Of a DNA stretch of 64,000 nt, positions 1-14,100 are shown in pieces. The translations under genes were made by a program, and so were the position numbers. The DNA is taken from contig JACSVZ010000004.1 of the NCBI GenBank assembly GCA_014706295.1, forward strand, positions 3,900,638 to 3,964,637, written 5' to 3'. This DNA is from Lycocorax pyrrhopterus obiensis. Lineage: Eukaryota > Chordata > Aves > Passeriformes > Paradisaeidae. Position 1 is the first letter of the stretch; each line of letters starts with the position of its first letter. Under the pieces are notes generated by a model, which was not told the origin of the DNA, did no database searches, and saw only the letters and a program-made list of their open reading frames with translations.

Positions 1-1719
1 TCCAGTGAGGATTCGGATGTGTGCGGGTGCACTTTGTGGCAATATGGCAAAAGACAGGATGCCAAATCTGTCCCCAAATCAAATTTCAACAAAAGATCAA
101 GTTCTTCAGTGCAGGCAGGGACCACCTAAAATACTCCCTAGAGATTGACAAATTTCTCCTGGCCAACTGGGAAACCCTCAGCCCAGTAAGCACTGCCCGG
201 TCCATGCCTGAGTAGGGTGGGAAATATACTTTGCCCTCTTCTTCCCCCAGTGCATTGTACAAGGCAGGCCAGAATTTTATCCTTCCACTGTAAACTATAA
301 TACCTGGTTTAAAATTATATTACAAGACATTAATACAAACGGAAGGTTTGGGAGGATTTTATAACCCACAAGAGATGACACTCATAGGTTATGATGTCAT
401 TCAAACCACTTGATAATATACTGTACTAGCTTGCAATATTCCAAAAGCCGCTATTAAACTAAATATAGATGAGGAACGTGTTGCTACAACACAGAATATC
501 ATGAACAGCAGTATGCAGAAATATATGGCTGTAAACCTCATTTTTATTTATTTGTTTAGTCACCTTTTTTCATGTGGGATAAAAACAACTGCTTCAGTCC
601 TCTGAAGGTTCTCACACTGTGGATTGAATTTAAAATCGTCTTAAAAAAACAAAAATAAAAGGCCAATCAAACACTGAGGTAATCCTAGAAAAAATATATT
701 TGATGTATGTAAACTACAACATTTCTAGACAGCAATAAATCAGTCATGGCCATTTAAGGTAATTCAGTTGCATTACCTTTCCTTTTGTATGAAACTTAAA
801 AGCAATAAAAAGAGAAAATGTAAATACTAGTTCTTACACTTTTGTAAGTCACTATTATCAAACCAGAGTGCTTTAATTATATTTCAAGACTAGGGTATGA
901 GCTGGGTGACAAGATTTACTGGAGGTCAGTGTGAGCAATAACCATTTTTCTTCCCAGTGAAAAATAATACCATCAACGGCAGTTGTTAAGAACTATTACA
1001 ATTGCTGAATTTAAATGCTCCTGTAGGATAATTAATCAGAGATGTTTGGTCATTCTGGTTTGAGGTAAAGATATAAAACAACTGCCAGAGTGATGATGAT
1101 GATGATGATTTTTATAATTTTATAATATTATTTATTTTTAAAACTACCTTGTTTTCAGCCCTGTATTACAAAGAGGTAAGTAGTCAAATACTGTTCTCCT
1201 AAAGGGTGCAATGTTTTGGGGAAACAGCCTAAGAAGGCTTTTCTAGAAACAGTTTACAGAAAAAGGAAACAAAACAAAGCAATGTATTACAAGGAAGGAT
1301 CCCTACCAAACAGAAGATGATTCCACTGGAGTCAGACCTCTGATTTACTGGGTGAGCAAAATGGGGGACCCTTCAGAGCGAGATATAAAGCCCACAGTTT
1401 GAGTCAGGAGGGTGACTCCCACTTTCAAGAGTGGGCTTTCCAGTAGGCACAAGCCCTTATCTGTCAAATCCAGCGAAACTCCTTCTCAGCCATGAGTCAC
1501 ACAGGAGATTTCAACAGCAGCATTTGACCCAGAGTCTCAGACAAGAGTATTGCCCAGGAAAGACAAGAACATGGAGTATTTCGCTGTTCCCTAAATCACC
1601 AGTTTGGTTTCTTGGATTTAGTGTGGAATGCAACAAAATCTGCCTTCTCAGTTGAATGTGGCAGCCTGACATGAACTGGCCAAAGCAGGGCCCTGCAATG
1701 TATGCTTTTAACAGTTCAG
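1..1719. other. Non-coding DNA, no gene seen
   Basis: AT-rich unique sequence with no open frame longer than 74 codons and no recognisable repeat family except a short TGA/GAT microsatellite at 1091-1110. Nothing else can be supported. Confidence 0.6.
1091..1110. repeat. (TGA)n microsatellite
   Basis: Six uninterrupted TGA units followed by an AT-rich run. It is a short simple repeat, possibly length-polymorphic. Confidence 0.9.
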
Positions 1720-1880
1720 CTGAATTTTCCTTCTTATAATTAAACTTTTGAACATGTTTTAATACAAATGTAATGGATTTTTTTTTCTCATGAGCTGCTG
1801 TTTAAAGCCCAGTTTATAATAAATATTTGTAAGTACTTATAAATAAAATATTAATTGCTTAAAATGATCTTTTAATGGGG
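1720..1880. promoter_or_regulatory. Candidate conserved non-coding block (AT-rich, TAAT-containing)
   Basis: Very AT-rich, non-repetitive segment with several homeodomain-type cores (TAAT, TTAATT, ATTAAT near 1850) and two AATAAA-like hexamers. Such composition is typical of ancient vertebrate enhancers but is also seen in neutral AT-rich DNA. No conservation data are available here, so this is only a candidate. Confidence 0.2.
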
Positions 1881-4800
1881 TACTACATATCCAAGAAATG
1901 TTGGGCTACACGATGTGATCTCAGTTTAGGATTCATGAACTCAGAGGCAGTAACAGCAAGCAGTGAAAGTGCTATGAATAATCTTTACTTTAAGAATCTT
2001 CAACATTAATTGAGTAAAAGTATTAAGTAAAGAGGCTGCATCAAGAGACAGTATTCTCCTCTCAGTAAGGCTATAGAAACGAGTAATGACAGTGATCTGG
2101 ACGGAGAACTGTGCTTAGAGGTTCCTGGCTTTATAGGTCTATGGCTGGTACAATTAGAAGTTGAGGCTCTGGTGACAATGAGAAGAGAAAGCAACCATTT
2201 AAACCAAGAGATCAGCTAACACCCTTTGTTTTCTGTTCTGGACAGTGTGTTAACACCTTTTGGGAGAAACAGAATCGTTCAAGAATAAGAGGCTGAATAG
2301 AAGAGGTGTAGTAGCTTACTGCTGACTTCCCATCAAGTCTAAGCTATATTTTGTCATGCCACGGAGTGGCAGACATGTCCCAACCCCAAAGCAGCAGCAC
2401 AGTTTGAGCAAGGACTGAGTAAAACACTGGATACATTCCTTCAGAGGAAAAGGAAACTGCAAACATTATTACTACTTTGCTTGAATGTGTATATCATCAG
2501 CAGTGCTCTTCAAAAGCACCCACCATTTGGCTAAATCTGCTTTCTGTGTCATGAGAGCAGAGAGTATTTCAAATGTAGTTATTAATTGAACCCTATAAAA
2601 TATACCTCTTTATCTAGGTAAAATCTTCACGTGCAGACAAGCACATCATATCTCAATATCTCTAGTTTTCATCAACAAAATATTCCAGAGGCCCTCACCT
2701 TACTACTTCACCTCTGGGTTGCTCAAATGAATTAACCCTATGTACACTGTCTGCCAAAAAGAAACCAAAACCACATTTTCATTTCTTTTGTTCCATCTTA
2801 GCTGCAAGTGTTCAGCACAGAACACTGAAAGAATTATGGCCACACAATACTCATGACAGCTGGAGGAAAGCACCGTGTTTGGATACAAATGACAAGCGTG
2901 GTAAGGTCCCCAACACACCTTCAAAGGGTGCCAGTGTCAATCAGCTCCAAGCCTCTCCAACAGCTTCTGGCAGGACAGTGAGAAAGTACCATATTTAATC
3001 TACATAAAGCTAGACTGGACAAAGCACTGGAGAATATACTGTACAGGGAAAAAGATCTGTGCTGGCAAGGGCAGCGATGAGATGATCTAATGCAAAAGAA
3101 ATGTTCTGTCTCTGATTTTTATGGTTCTCTGATAGACATGCACAAATAACATGTCTGAGGAACAACTGTGAACATTTCTTTGGATTTTTGATGAAGTTAA
3201 TTGCATAGAACAGGTATAGAGAAACTGAAGTAAAGGCAAAACAATTAAAAGAAATTATTTTACTGCTCCTATTTGAGAATTGGGGGGTGGCACTTCTGGA
3301 AAAAGTCTTCTTCTTGAATTATAAAGCCTTTACATATGGCATTCTTGGTGGAATAAATAGGAAAGAACCACACGGAATAAGAGATCCCAATATTTGGGGT
3401 CATTATTTGGGGTCATACTTTCCAATCTGGCAGCAAAAACACAATCCATCATCATGACCCATTTGCTTTCAATAAACACCTGAAACTGCAGACAAGTCAT
3501 CCCAGCAGCGTGTTGGAGTGAAGGGGCCAATCCAGAGGGGCAGCTCAGGGGTTGCTGCTCGGGGATGTGAGTCACCATGTTGAAGGCAGTGCAGTGACTC
3601 ATATCTTTCTTAGCTGGTCATAGGTCTAAGTATTTTGTTGAACCAGTGGCTGTGTAGAGAGGTATGGGATCTGTCAAAGTAAATGTCAAAGTTTTTGAGA
3701 TGATTTTGAGAATTTGACCTTGCAGTCTACTTTGCTCAACAGTGTAAGCCAGCCTTTGACTCTGGTGGGCCTTATACCTGACTTGTACATGGCCTGACAG
3801 CAGCTGAAATTTTTGCTAAACATTTCTTGAAGTCTACTGTGTTTCTGGAAGGAGTGGTGATGTATACCAGCTGGCAATAAGCTTTTGGGGTAGCTAGGTC
3901 AGTCAAATGCCACTTACTGAGTAATAATATTTTGCACCACATATTGCTGCCTCACATAATTATTATTAGTGACAAGAAACCACATCATTACATGTGGTCA
4001 TCTGCAAACCTCAACTAAGATCTCTAGGAGTAGGAAGCTGCTGCTTAAAGAAGTATCAATGAGCACTTGCTGAATAATTTCCCTCCTTTAATATAGATCA
4101 TGTCTGCTTTCTGCGGTCAAGAATTCTCTTACTTCCTTGCAGTATGCAGAAAGGGCTTTGGTTAGTGGCTGGTGTTTGTTGAAAGGATGTCATTAGCATA
4201 CAGCTAGTGGATGTTCAGAGACATTCACAAGTGATTGAAATACCCACCATCTCCTCCTCAGTGTGACCATGAATGTAAGTACAATAAACCAGCCCCCACA
4301 ACTAAAACGTGATAGAGTGGAAATACATTATTAAATTAAGACAAAAATGTAAAAGCCTGTTAAGGAACCCTTCACAATTACTTCGTGAAGTAAAAGAGTA
4401 TCGGAATTGCCAGAAATATTGGTGAAATTTTTTTTAAATCAAAACAATAACTGACACAAAGACAAAAAAGGGAACTCGAATTTTGTGCCCTTCCTGATTC
4501 TTCATTTTTCTTATGTACAAAATTTATCTTAAAGATGGTTCAACATATACAGAAAAAATATTTTTAAAATCCTCTAGTTATGATCATTAATTACTTGATG
4601 TTATATAATGTTATTTTAATGTCATGATAACTTTGTCAAGTTTTAGAGAATACGCTTCAAGGACCAACCTGTTTAGAAATTTCAATCAGAAATTTCCTTA
4701 GCTATCTCCACTTGATCTATATTGTCTTTATCATACTTCCCCTGAAACCCTGACTAGCTAAAGCAAACTCACTCTGACAGAAGGATTTTTGAAGCTGTTA

Positions 4801-5349
4801 TTTTAATCTGAAGGTTTACATACCTGTCAGAGGGATGGTACGTTCATAGCCTTTACTATTGTTCACAGGTTCTTTTTTCCAAAGTCTACACGTAGGTCTC
4901 AAGGGTTCTTGCTCCTCAAGGCAAATTACCTCTGAGTGTTTAGGTTCACCTCCAGCTCCGTATTTTTTTACTTTTCATATGCCTCTTTCTTTGTGGTTTT
5001 TCTTCCTCTCTTTTTCTTATTTTCAACTCCTGACCAGGACCCTTAAAGGAAAGAAGAAAGACACTTAGATACCGTGGTGATGGGTGACCTTATAAAAACA
5101 CAGATAAAGAGACAGGGGGATTGTTATGTTTCCTTCACACTGTTTGACTGTGCTACAGTTGGATGAAAACATTTGTTCTACAAATAAAAGAAAACCTTTC
5201 AAACATTACTTTGGCCTCAGTCTTGCTCCCGATCATGCAGCTGAGGATAGGACCCGTGTCCTCATGGACCCCTCACCTAGTCAAGAACTGAGGACAAACT
5301 AGTTAATGAAGAGACATCAATACAGCTGATTGATTGATTCTTCCATACA
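1881..5349. other. Non-coding DNA, no gene seen
   Basis: Unique sequence without a supportable gene. The longest frame is 90 codons on the minus strand at 3330-3602 and resembles no known family. It contains a perfect 13-bp tandem duplication at 3391-3416. Confidence 0.6.
3391..3416. repeat. Perfect tandem duplication, 2 x 13 bp
   Basis: The unit TATTTGGGGTCAT occurs twice head to tail without a mismatch. It is probably a recent replication-slippage duplication. Confidence 0.9.
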
Positions 5350-5460
5350 ATAGGTGATGCGGTGCAAAGATTAGGAGCTTTGGTCTAGGTAAATTATTAG
5401 GGGGTTTCAAAACTACAACTCCACTCTTTACTCTCTCTAGACCTTGAACGTAGCCATTTC
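5350..5460 (+). mobile_element. MIR-type SINE fragment, plus strand
   Basis: The 5' part (about 5360-5389) aligns without gaps to the remembered MIR head 'AAAGAGCATGGGCTTTGG', with about two thirds identity; the matching stretch here reads AAAGATTAGGAGCTTTGG. The order of later landmarks also fits: GGGTT at about 5402, TTACT near 5429 and GACCTTG near 5440 correspond to the MIR core. Divergence is high, as expected for an element that moved early in amniote history. The consensus is from memory and boundaries are approximate. Confidence 0.65.
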
Positions 5461-8186
5461 TTATTGTCATTACAATTCAAAGTATTTTTAGTGCTTAAGT
5501 TGGAATTGTTTTGTGACAGCAAAAGGAAGAGTTTTCAGAAAACAATAGAAAAAACAGCAAGAATTTCTTTAAAAGAAGAAAAACAGCATTTAAGCTTTAT
5601 GTTATGTTTAACCTACATCCATCAGTTTAAACCATGTTAAGCAAAGATGTTTAAATTGAACACCAATTGTAATGACACAAGTATCTTCTGATTTGAGACT
5701 AATGTAGCACAAAGACCTCAAAGATTATGTAACAAACTATGGGTCCTTTCTCTCAATTCTCTCAAGACACCTTTAAAAATCTTACATATATAAATAACTT
5801 TTGTTCAAAGGAAGATGATTTTTAGCAGGTACACCTCCTCTTTCTGATTTTAAAGACCTCTTTCAAATCAGCAAATCTGTAAAAAACATTATTTTCCTGG
5901 GGGCAAAACCAGACTACTGCAGCTCTTGGGCTTTGGGAAGCAATTCACTGGCCCTGCCCACTCAGAGCCCTGGAGACGAAGGCAGTGGAGAAGCCAAAAA
6001 AGGCATCAAGAGACACAGTTTGTGACAGCCTTGAGAGACAAAAAGGAGGAAGAGGGAAAAAGGCTGAAAAAGACAGAGAAGAAGCAAAAGCAGAAGTAAT
6101 AGGCCAAGCCTATATTCTTGGAGGAAAATCCAGACAGTCCAATGCAGAAGGAATGCAGGAGGGGTATTCTGCAGTGTCTGGAGGTAAGAGATGAGCCAAG
6201 TAACAGCCTTGTGAAACACAACTAGAAATTCAGCCACAGACGGCATTGATTTTCTTTTCTCTGCCCCCTATCCCCCCGGCACAGATGAAGATATATGTGT
6301 TTAGATCAACACATGCCCTTATTGAGTCTTGAGCAGAGAGGAGTCTGACTCAAGCATTCTTTGTGCAGTCCACAGGATTCCTGTGAGAAATCTGGGCAGA
6401 TTACTAGGATAAACTGAGACCCAGCCTCTGCCCATAATCTGTAAGACAATTCAACCCCATTGTACTAGGGGGTTTAAAAAAAAAATTTAAAAATGAGCCA
6501 ACAGACTTGCAACAAATCTTTCTAAGTGTTAGGTTAACACTGTGTGTGATGTTTGTATGACAGATCATGACGGGAGGTGACAGACTTTCAGACCTTGGCT
6601 GAGAAGTAAGATCAGCTGGAGGTAGATGATTTCTGTCAATAGGTAAGCTTCACGCAGCCAAAAGAGTGATGACCTGAAGCTATGGAGGGATTTTTGTTCG
6701 GTTATATATCTGTGTGTACATGTTCAGGTATTTGTTTTAATCCACAAAGTAGTAGAAATAGGTAGCAGTTTTTACAAGTGTGAATTACAAATGCCTCTGA
6801 TTTGCTGGAAGAGATGGACAAATTGATTCTGTGGAGTTTGGACAGTGGAAAAGACTATGGCTCAAGATACAAAGTCATCCCTGACCTAGCCTTGTCCTCA
6901 TCTTTCATCTTATACACACTACATCGACCCCTGCCTTTGCTCCACACACAGTGCCAGTCTCCACAGCCCATTTGTCAAACCTTCCAGCGAGCTCCACCTG
7001 TGTCACGCCAGCCCCTGGGAACAGGATGATTTCCCTGTAAAAATCCACAAGGTCAGTGGCTACATTATCTTGCTTTACATCCCTCCCTAAAATCAACCCA
7101 TTATGTGACCCCTGGGCAGTGCAGGACACTGGCAAAGCAGCTGGTGGGCTGAGGTGGCTGCTGAGGACACCAGCTGAGCTCTGCTGTCATCCCTTGGGTC
7201 TTCACACTTCCTCAATGCTCAGCAATGCTCAGTTTTGGGCATCTGCACTGCTCTGCAGACAGTCGAGGCTGGGTGCATGGTAGCTCTGCAGAAGTTTCTC
7301 AACTACATTTCCCTTTGCTGCAGCAGGGCAATTCCTGATTTACACACTGGTGCCGTAGAAAAAAGGAGAATCAGAGCTGTTACACCACTCCATTGACATC
7401 CTTGCTATTACAAGGACTTTTCTCTGGAGCTGGTTGCTCCTATTCTTTTAGGCTGTCACAGCCCTGCTTGTCTCACAGCACCTTCTCAGTCCAACAAATG
7501 CCATTCCAATTCAATGAGCAGAGCGCAGAAAGAAAGAGGCCTATGGATAAGGTTCATTATATACAAAAATTAGTTTGCCCCCACAAATCTAGCAGATAGT
7601 GAATGACTCATCTAGAAGGCTTGGGCTCAACTGATGACACATGAAGACTAAATTATATTAAGGTTAATGAACTTCAGGATGATGATTTATACTTGAGAGA
7701 ATGTAGCACTTTATAGCAGCTGAGACAACATTTACTCCTTCTCATTCCTTTCCTGAGAACAACCTGCATTAAAAAAAAAGAAGTCTGACAAAAAGAGCTG
7801 TTGACAAGCATACAAAATGGAGCATAAATACTACCTACTATCCATAGCTACACCCAGGAGACCCTCGCAGAGTGTTTGAATACCCCCTGCTCTTTATTCA
7901 CTGTAATAAGTGAAACATGCTCTCTTAAACCAAAAGTGCAACTGAAATTGTGGGAAGACAGCCTTTGTGTACCTGCTGCTGAAGCCAGAATGCCAAGGTG
8001 TTAAACATGCACCTTTGAACAGTTCAGAAATACTGTCAAATCTTAAAAGCAAAGTGAGGGTTTAAAATCCTCTCTATAGATGTAACATGTTTCAAGAGCT
8101 AATTAATTGCTACTGCTACTTATTGAAGGAAAGAGCCAAGAGCCATGTGTTTGTGCTATTCGTGTCTCTGACATAAACATCTGATC

Positions 8187-8201
8187 TTGTTGTTGTTGTT
8201 G
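8187..8201. repeat. (TTG)5 microsatellite
   Basis: Five uninterrupted TTG units. Confidence 0.9.
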
Positions 8202-11130
8202 ATGAGAAAATGCTTAGGAAAGGGCATCAGAGCACTTTTCAGCATGGCTGACAATATGGCTCCCTATTTGTTTGCTCTTTTACCTGCTACCTGCTGAAAC
8301 TCAGCATACTTTCTGTGCAGAGCCACGCAAGCCCTGCCCACCTCTAAAACAAACATGCTTTTCTAAACATTGTATTTTGACTGTCTCATCACCCCCTTTT
8401 GTGTATGTATGAGAAATGCAATGAAACAAAGATGTTTTTTTAGGGGAATATTTCTGCATTTACTGGGTTGAAGACTGCTCAGAAAAAAACCCCAAACCAC
8501 ACAGACTTTACATGCATAAGAAATAAGCATACCAAAAACTCATGCCGACAGGCATTCCTGTCACATGCACCACGGACACTGCCCTCAAACACCCATTCTA
8601 ACCTGCTGCCACTGTCTTTCAACATTTCAACAACCTCCTTTTTCCTGGTTAATGTTCAGGAACTGCAGCATTAATTCCTCCTGGTTGTAGAACCAATGAC
8701 TGTACTAGAACTAGTCCACAGTAGGAAGTGAATCCCATCTATTTTTTCTTTTAAGCATCAAAACTGTAACTTCCATCTTTCAAAATACCAGCCTGGATTT
8801 CCACAAGATGAATAGATATCTTCAGGCAGCGTTGATCCAGCAGAGTCTCTCTGACCTTTGGACTCACTTCCCTCACAACAGGGACAACCAAAGGCAAACA
8901 CTAAGGGCAGCAGCCAATGATTCAGGATGTCCTCTAGCAGAGATCTTGCACTCTGTAAACAAATGACATTATTAACATGCCCAGTAGAGGCTTGGCTTTG
9001 GCTTGTTCTCTTTCTTATTTGAATTAATTTCCAAATAAGACCATTTATGACCTTTATCTGAAGCAGCATTAAGCAAGCCAATACTTGTGCGGGCCAGTGA
9101 CTGTATTGCTGGGTAGAAGACACCAGCAGCTAAAAGAAATTAATAGGTTTCTGCTCCAAAACATAATAAAACCAGGAAATGCCTTTAGACAAATAAATCA
9201 CAATTTCAAGTCAGCTGCTATAAGGGAATGGTGGAGTTTTCATGACAGAGGAAGAGGTCCTCCATGAAGCCATAAAAACTCTAGATCTGGCTTACCCAGA
9301 GCAGGTTTCTGCCACTGCTTTCCTGGTGACACTGAGATGCAATGATGCAACAATTGTAGCACAGGCCACGAAGATTCTGAAGAGTTTACTCCAAACAGTA
9401 GTGAGTGTCACAAAAGTGACTGTCAGCTTCAGCAAGACTTAAATCTCTTTTGGATTATTTGCATTGCTTTGATTTCTGTTTCCTCTGTACAACAGTCAAC
9501 CATGACATAGGGAGACTGAGAACAACATTCTGCACAGGACATCCAACACCCTGGTTATCCCAAACTTTTAAAAAAACATTGAATTTAATGGAAATACAAT
9601 ACTAGATAAGGGCAACAGTCATTCAGGCTTAGCCTCTTATGGACAGAACTAAGCTTTGAAGTGTAACTCTGCTACCTGTAGTTATTGGCCACCTGTCCCT
9701 CTCAAGCCCCAGCTACCCGATACCGAAGGCTGGATGCAGTGCATTGCTAATGACCTTGACATTGCTCTTCCTGCTGTAGCATGGACTACTGCTATAAATT
9801 TGGTTATCTCTCTCTAAAATTTGATTTGTTCTCCGTTGAATAGAAGCACAGAATTTCCCAGCTGAGTTACACATTACGGGAAAAAGTGTTCCCTTTTGGG
9901 TTTTTCAGCCTGCCATATTTCAGTTTGCTTGACTCTCCACTTCTTGTTTTGTGCTGCCTTCACATCCCTTCTTACTTGCTCCATTCTGAGGAAAAAACAT
10001 TTCATCCTTTTCCATCAGCCATTAATTATTCTCCCTACCCTACCCAGAAACTACTGTAACTCCCCAATATCCTTGCAGAGCCATAGTGCTCTCAGTTACC
10101 AATAGCAGTGCAATCTGTGGGTCTGTGTAACTCTGATTTATGTATTTCTGTACAACTTATTTCTTCGCTACTGAACAGACTCAGTCATACTCAGCATTAA
10201 CACAGTTCCTTCCTTTTCTCATTCCAGTATTTAGATGCTCAACTAGATTGAAAAGGCATGATTTTCATAGGAAAAATAACTTCACTTTCTACAAGGCCTC
10301 AGTGATAGGTATTACTCAGACATCCAATAGACCAGCTATCTTTAAACAAAAATACTGCAATATTTCAAAACCATTCATGGATATCTGAGCTTTCAAATGC
10401 TGTTGACCACATCCATAGGTGTTTTACTGGAACAGACACAGGATCTGGCAGGATCAAGCCCTGAATGGACAGAGAAGAAATAGAAGCCCACAGAAGGAAA
10501 CGTGGAATAATTATAAAACTTCAAACGAAAAAAATTTTTTTTTTCCAAAGGACTATTCTATTCTTAAATAAGAGAAAATTACATGATAAACACCTGACAT
10601 CTAGTAACAAATGACAAAACTTAATTTTTCCCTACTCTATGCTGGCACTATTTGGTTCTTTGCTGATAGAGTGTTTTGCGCCACAGGAGAAAAAAGAAAT
10701 GCCTAAAAGAAAATACTTAAATTACAGCCTGTGTGTAATACTTCCTGCCCACATGTCACTGGAAAAAACAGTCTATCAGGACACAAGCAATGACAGACAC
10801 TTAAACACAATGAATAGTAGGCAGAATAAAATAAATCCTTTGAGGTAGGACATAGACCATGGGAGGTGTATTTGAAAGTCAAGCAGATCTGCCCCATGAC
10901 CAAGAACAGGGAGAGCAAAGCTCTGAAAGTCTCTGTTTGTGGTGTTTGGTCCATGCCATGCTCTGGGTTTTTCTCAGGGCAGCTGCAGAAGTTGTTGGCT
11001 TGGTGTTCTGGTGCTCAGAGTTTCCTAAAATCAGGCCAGAGGAGTTCACATGTGAAGCCTGAATCACTGTATCAGCTTTTGTAATGCTATTTTAACTAAA
11101 AGAAGATGCAGGGGTGAGGTGTGTGCTTGT

Positions 11131-11154
11131 GGGAGGGAAGGGGGAGTTGGGGGG
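11131..11154 (+). other. Canonical G-quadruplex motif
   Basis: Four G-runs of 3, 3, 5 and 6 on the plus strand, separated by loops of 1, 2 and 4 bases (A, AA, AGTT), satisfy the usual G3+N1-7 rule for an intramolecular quadruplex. It lies in a 60-bp G-rich island inside AT-rich DNA, so it stands out from its surroundings. No gene start is visible next to it. Confidence 0.8.
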
Positions 11155-14100
11155 AGGAGAGAGAAACGAAAAAAATAACCATTTTAACTAGAAGCCCTGT
11201 CTGTATCTTCTCACTTACTGACTTAAATACACAGATTACTATAGCTGAGGGATATTAAATGTGAATCCTGCACAGTACATTTTTAGGAGATATAAAAATC
11301 CAATGTACTGTAAAATTTATAGCTTCCTCTCCCTCCCCAAAAAAAGAAAAAGAAAAAAATCTATTGGTAGAATATATAAATTTTGCTGAGGCTCTAAAAT
11401 GTGTCATAAAACCTCCCTGCCACAGATACAGTTGGTGTTACAGTAGGTATTTCTATAACGAAGATTTGTAATAATTTGGGTTTTGTACATTGGGTGGCAA
11501 TACTGCGGTGCTTTAGGCAATATGCCTGTAATGTCCAACACAACAGAATGCCTGTTGGGTCTCATTTCATGTATATAAATTATATATAATCTGAACAAAC
11601 ACGAATGGTGGGACCCATATATAAACAGTCTTAATATTTCAACACCTACATTTCTTTATGAAGCTGGGTGGTTAGAAAGGTGGTTGCAAATGATTATTTC
11701 TCTACCAAGTTCACATGGAGTAGTTTGCTCAGTTTAATAATAGTCTATCTTGTTCAGGCTGAACAAACTGGTCCCTGTGGGGGAAAAAAAGCAGGGGGGG
11801 CAGTAATAAATCAATAGCCCAGATGTAATCTTAGGTGTCTAGAATGCAGAGAGGGATTTTGGAGCATAATGGCACTGGTTGTCTATTGTCATTCAGACAC
11901 GAGCTGCATCAGAAAAGGGCTTGTGGGAGCCTGATAAGAGTTGGTCAAAAGTGGGCCATAAATCAAATGTAGGCAGTATTCTGCTGATTTCACACACACA
12001 GTCACAGGGAAAAAAAAAAAAGATAGAAAAGAGAAGGTGATAGATCTGCAATTTACTGCTTATCACATCTGCTAGAAGTTTCATAATACAAAAGCCTGAC
12101 CTTCAATGAATAAACACCCTAGTTGACTACCTGTTTCTGCCTGAAAATATGGCACTTCAGTCTCCAAAAGCTTTGAAATGGAACTACAAAAACGATGTGA
12201 CATCTTCAGGTTTAGCAAGCTTCTCTTGGTTGCTAGCGGTTGCGTAGCTGTCACTTCAGTTACTGGCAGCCACTTTAACTTCAGATGCGCAGCGTTCATT
12301 GAGAAGAACTGGATACTTATTCAAAGACTCTAATAGCCTATGGGAAAAAAGTAGTTCAGAGCACAAGGATTATGGAAAGAGCAATGTGCATGGCTCTTTT
12401 ACTTACATTTACTTTCTGCTTCTGCCTAAAGACAAAATAAAAAGTAGCAGTAACATTGATTAGAGAGATGTGTCTATGCTGCAGCACAGGTACCTCTGCT
12501 GGGATTCCAGCCACATCAACAGCCACAGGTGACTGGTGCTATTCATTTCTTCTGTCCTTTGTAAGGGATTTTTGGAAAATTTTATCCTTGATTCGGACCC
12601 ATATTCAAAGCTCTGGGAATTTCACTAAATGTTGCATATTCATTATTCGAAGACCAAACTTTTTAGACTTTTTGTTTTCCCAATTTTTGCATGGATTGCC
12701 AGATCAAGATAATTTGTATCTGACATTTAATCTATTTTCAGTTACACCTTACTGAGAACTTGCTGTAGATAATCTGTTGCTTAAATTAAGCTCCTGTATT
12801 TTGAACAAATTGGGAGGGACTGAATTGCTGCATTACAGGAAAGATCCCAATAATATGAGTTGCAAGCTATCCCTTAGCAAATCCACAAGCCTCACAAATG
12901 TTAAGCCACAGAGGACAAATCCACTCTCTGCCTCAGTATCATACAACAGGAAAAAGAGTATGAGATTAAAGCCAAGCTCCAAAATTAACAGAAGTTTTTC
13001 CCAAAGTGCTCACACCTCATCTTGCCTGTACTGGTCCATCAGATTCCCTGTCCATTGGAGTAAAGGCTGTCTTGGAACGAGACAAAGGTCAATCATTGCT
13101 TGAGAAAATGAACTGAATACTAAAAAGACTGTGAAAAGTAGGTTGAAATGTTCATGGTCTGGATTTTTGTTACGGCAACTTTACTTTCTCTGGAAGAAAT
13201 CTGGCCTTGTAAATGCAAGGTCCAACAAGTCGGTGCACAGGTAAACACAGAAAGGGGGAAAAAGTGGGACATCTGGTAGACCACTCACATGGGGACCCTT
13301 TGCATGTTAAACTACCCACACCATATAATAGTACAGGGTGTGCACAAGATGGTCCCAGCACAGCAGTTCCCCCCTCAGCAGAAGGGACTTCACTGCACCC
13401 AGATACCCCACAGGAACAAGCTTTACTTTTCCTTGCTCAGCTGCAGTGACTTTGGTATATTATCTGCCCAACAGCAGCTTGTTAGTGAGAAAACAAGGGT
13501 ATCAACCTGTTTAGAAACCATTCCTCACAACCTGGAACTAGAAAAAATGAAAACATCTTGAATTTGGACCCTAGTACAAGTTCTCTGCATGGTCTACTTG
13601 CCTCTGCTGAGCAGCCTTCACTGTCGGAGAGGACAAGGGTTATCAATCATGTCAGAGCACTTTAACGAGGCAAGCAAGCTACAAACACCTCGCAGAATTT
13701 ATGTCACTGGGGAAGAGCCATTAATTTGGATTTCCAGCTTCCTGCTCAGGCAAAATTAAAAAACAAAATATTGAATATAGAGTCACTTGATTTAACGCAC
13801 ACAAATAGGTAATTGAGTATATATCTGCTGACCTTCCCTAAAAGGGAGGGCATAAATATTCCAGCTTGGTTTTGCAAATCAAACAAACTCTTATAATAAG
13901 AAAAAAGCAATTTAATTATTTTGTATATGTATTTGTTCACCTTGGTTTGCTGGGAGAGAGATTGATTCCTTTGTTAAAAATTATGTTTGGAAGAGGAAAG
14001 GACTTTAATTTGTACAAAGTGCATTCCAAGAATTAACATTCTCCCTGCTTGAAGGAGAAAAACTATGCCATTAGATTTCATTGATACTAAAGAAAAAGGT

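Noticed and set aside
5840..5890. MIR-like ACCTCTTT...AATCTGTAAAAAAC
   Set aside because: Two short blocks only, with a 5-base spacing error and no upstream core.
9407..9420. Small hairpin GTCAC-AAAA-GTGAC resembling part of miR-153
   Set aside because: Only about 13 bases agree with the remembered mature sequence, the seed end does not match, and no 60-80 base precursor hairpin surrounds it.
9242..9442. 66-codon frame with an even hydrophobic/charged pattern
   Set aside because: Short, unsupported by neighbours, with no acceptor or donor context that extends it.
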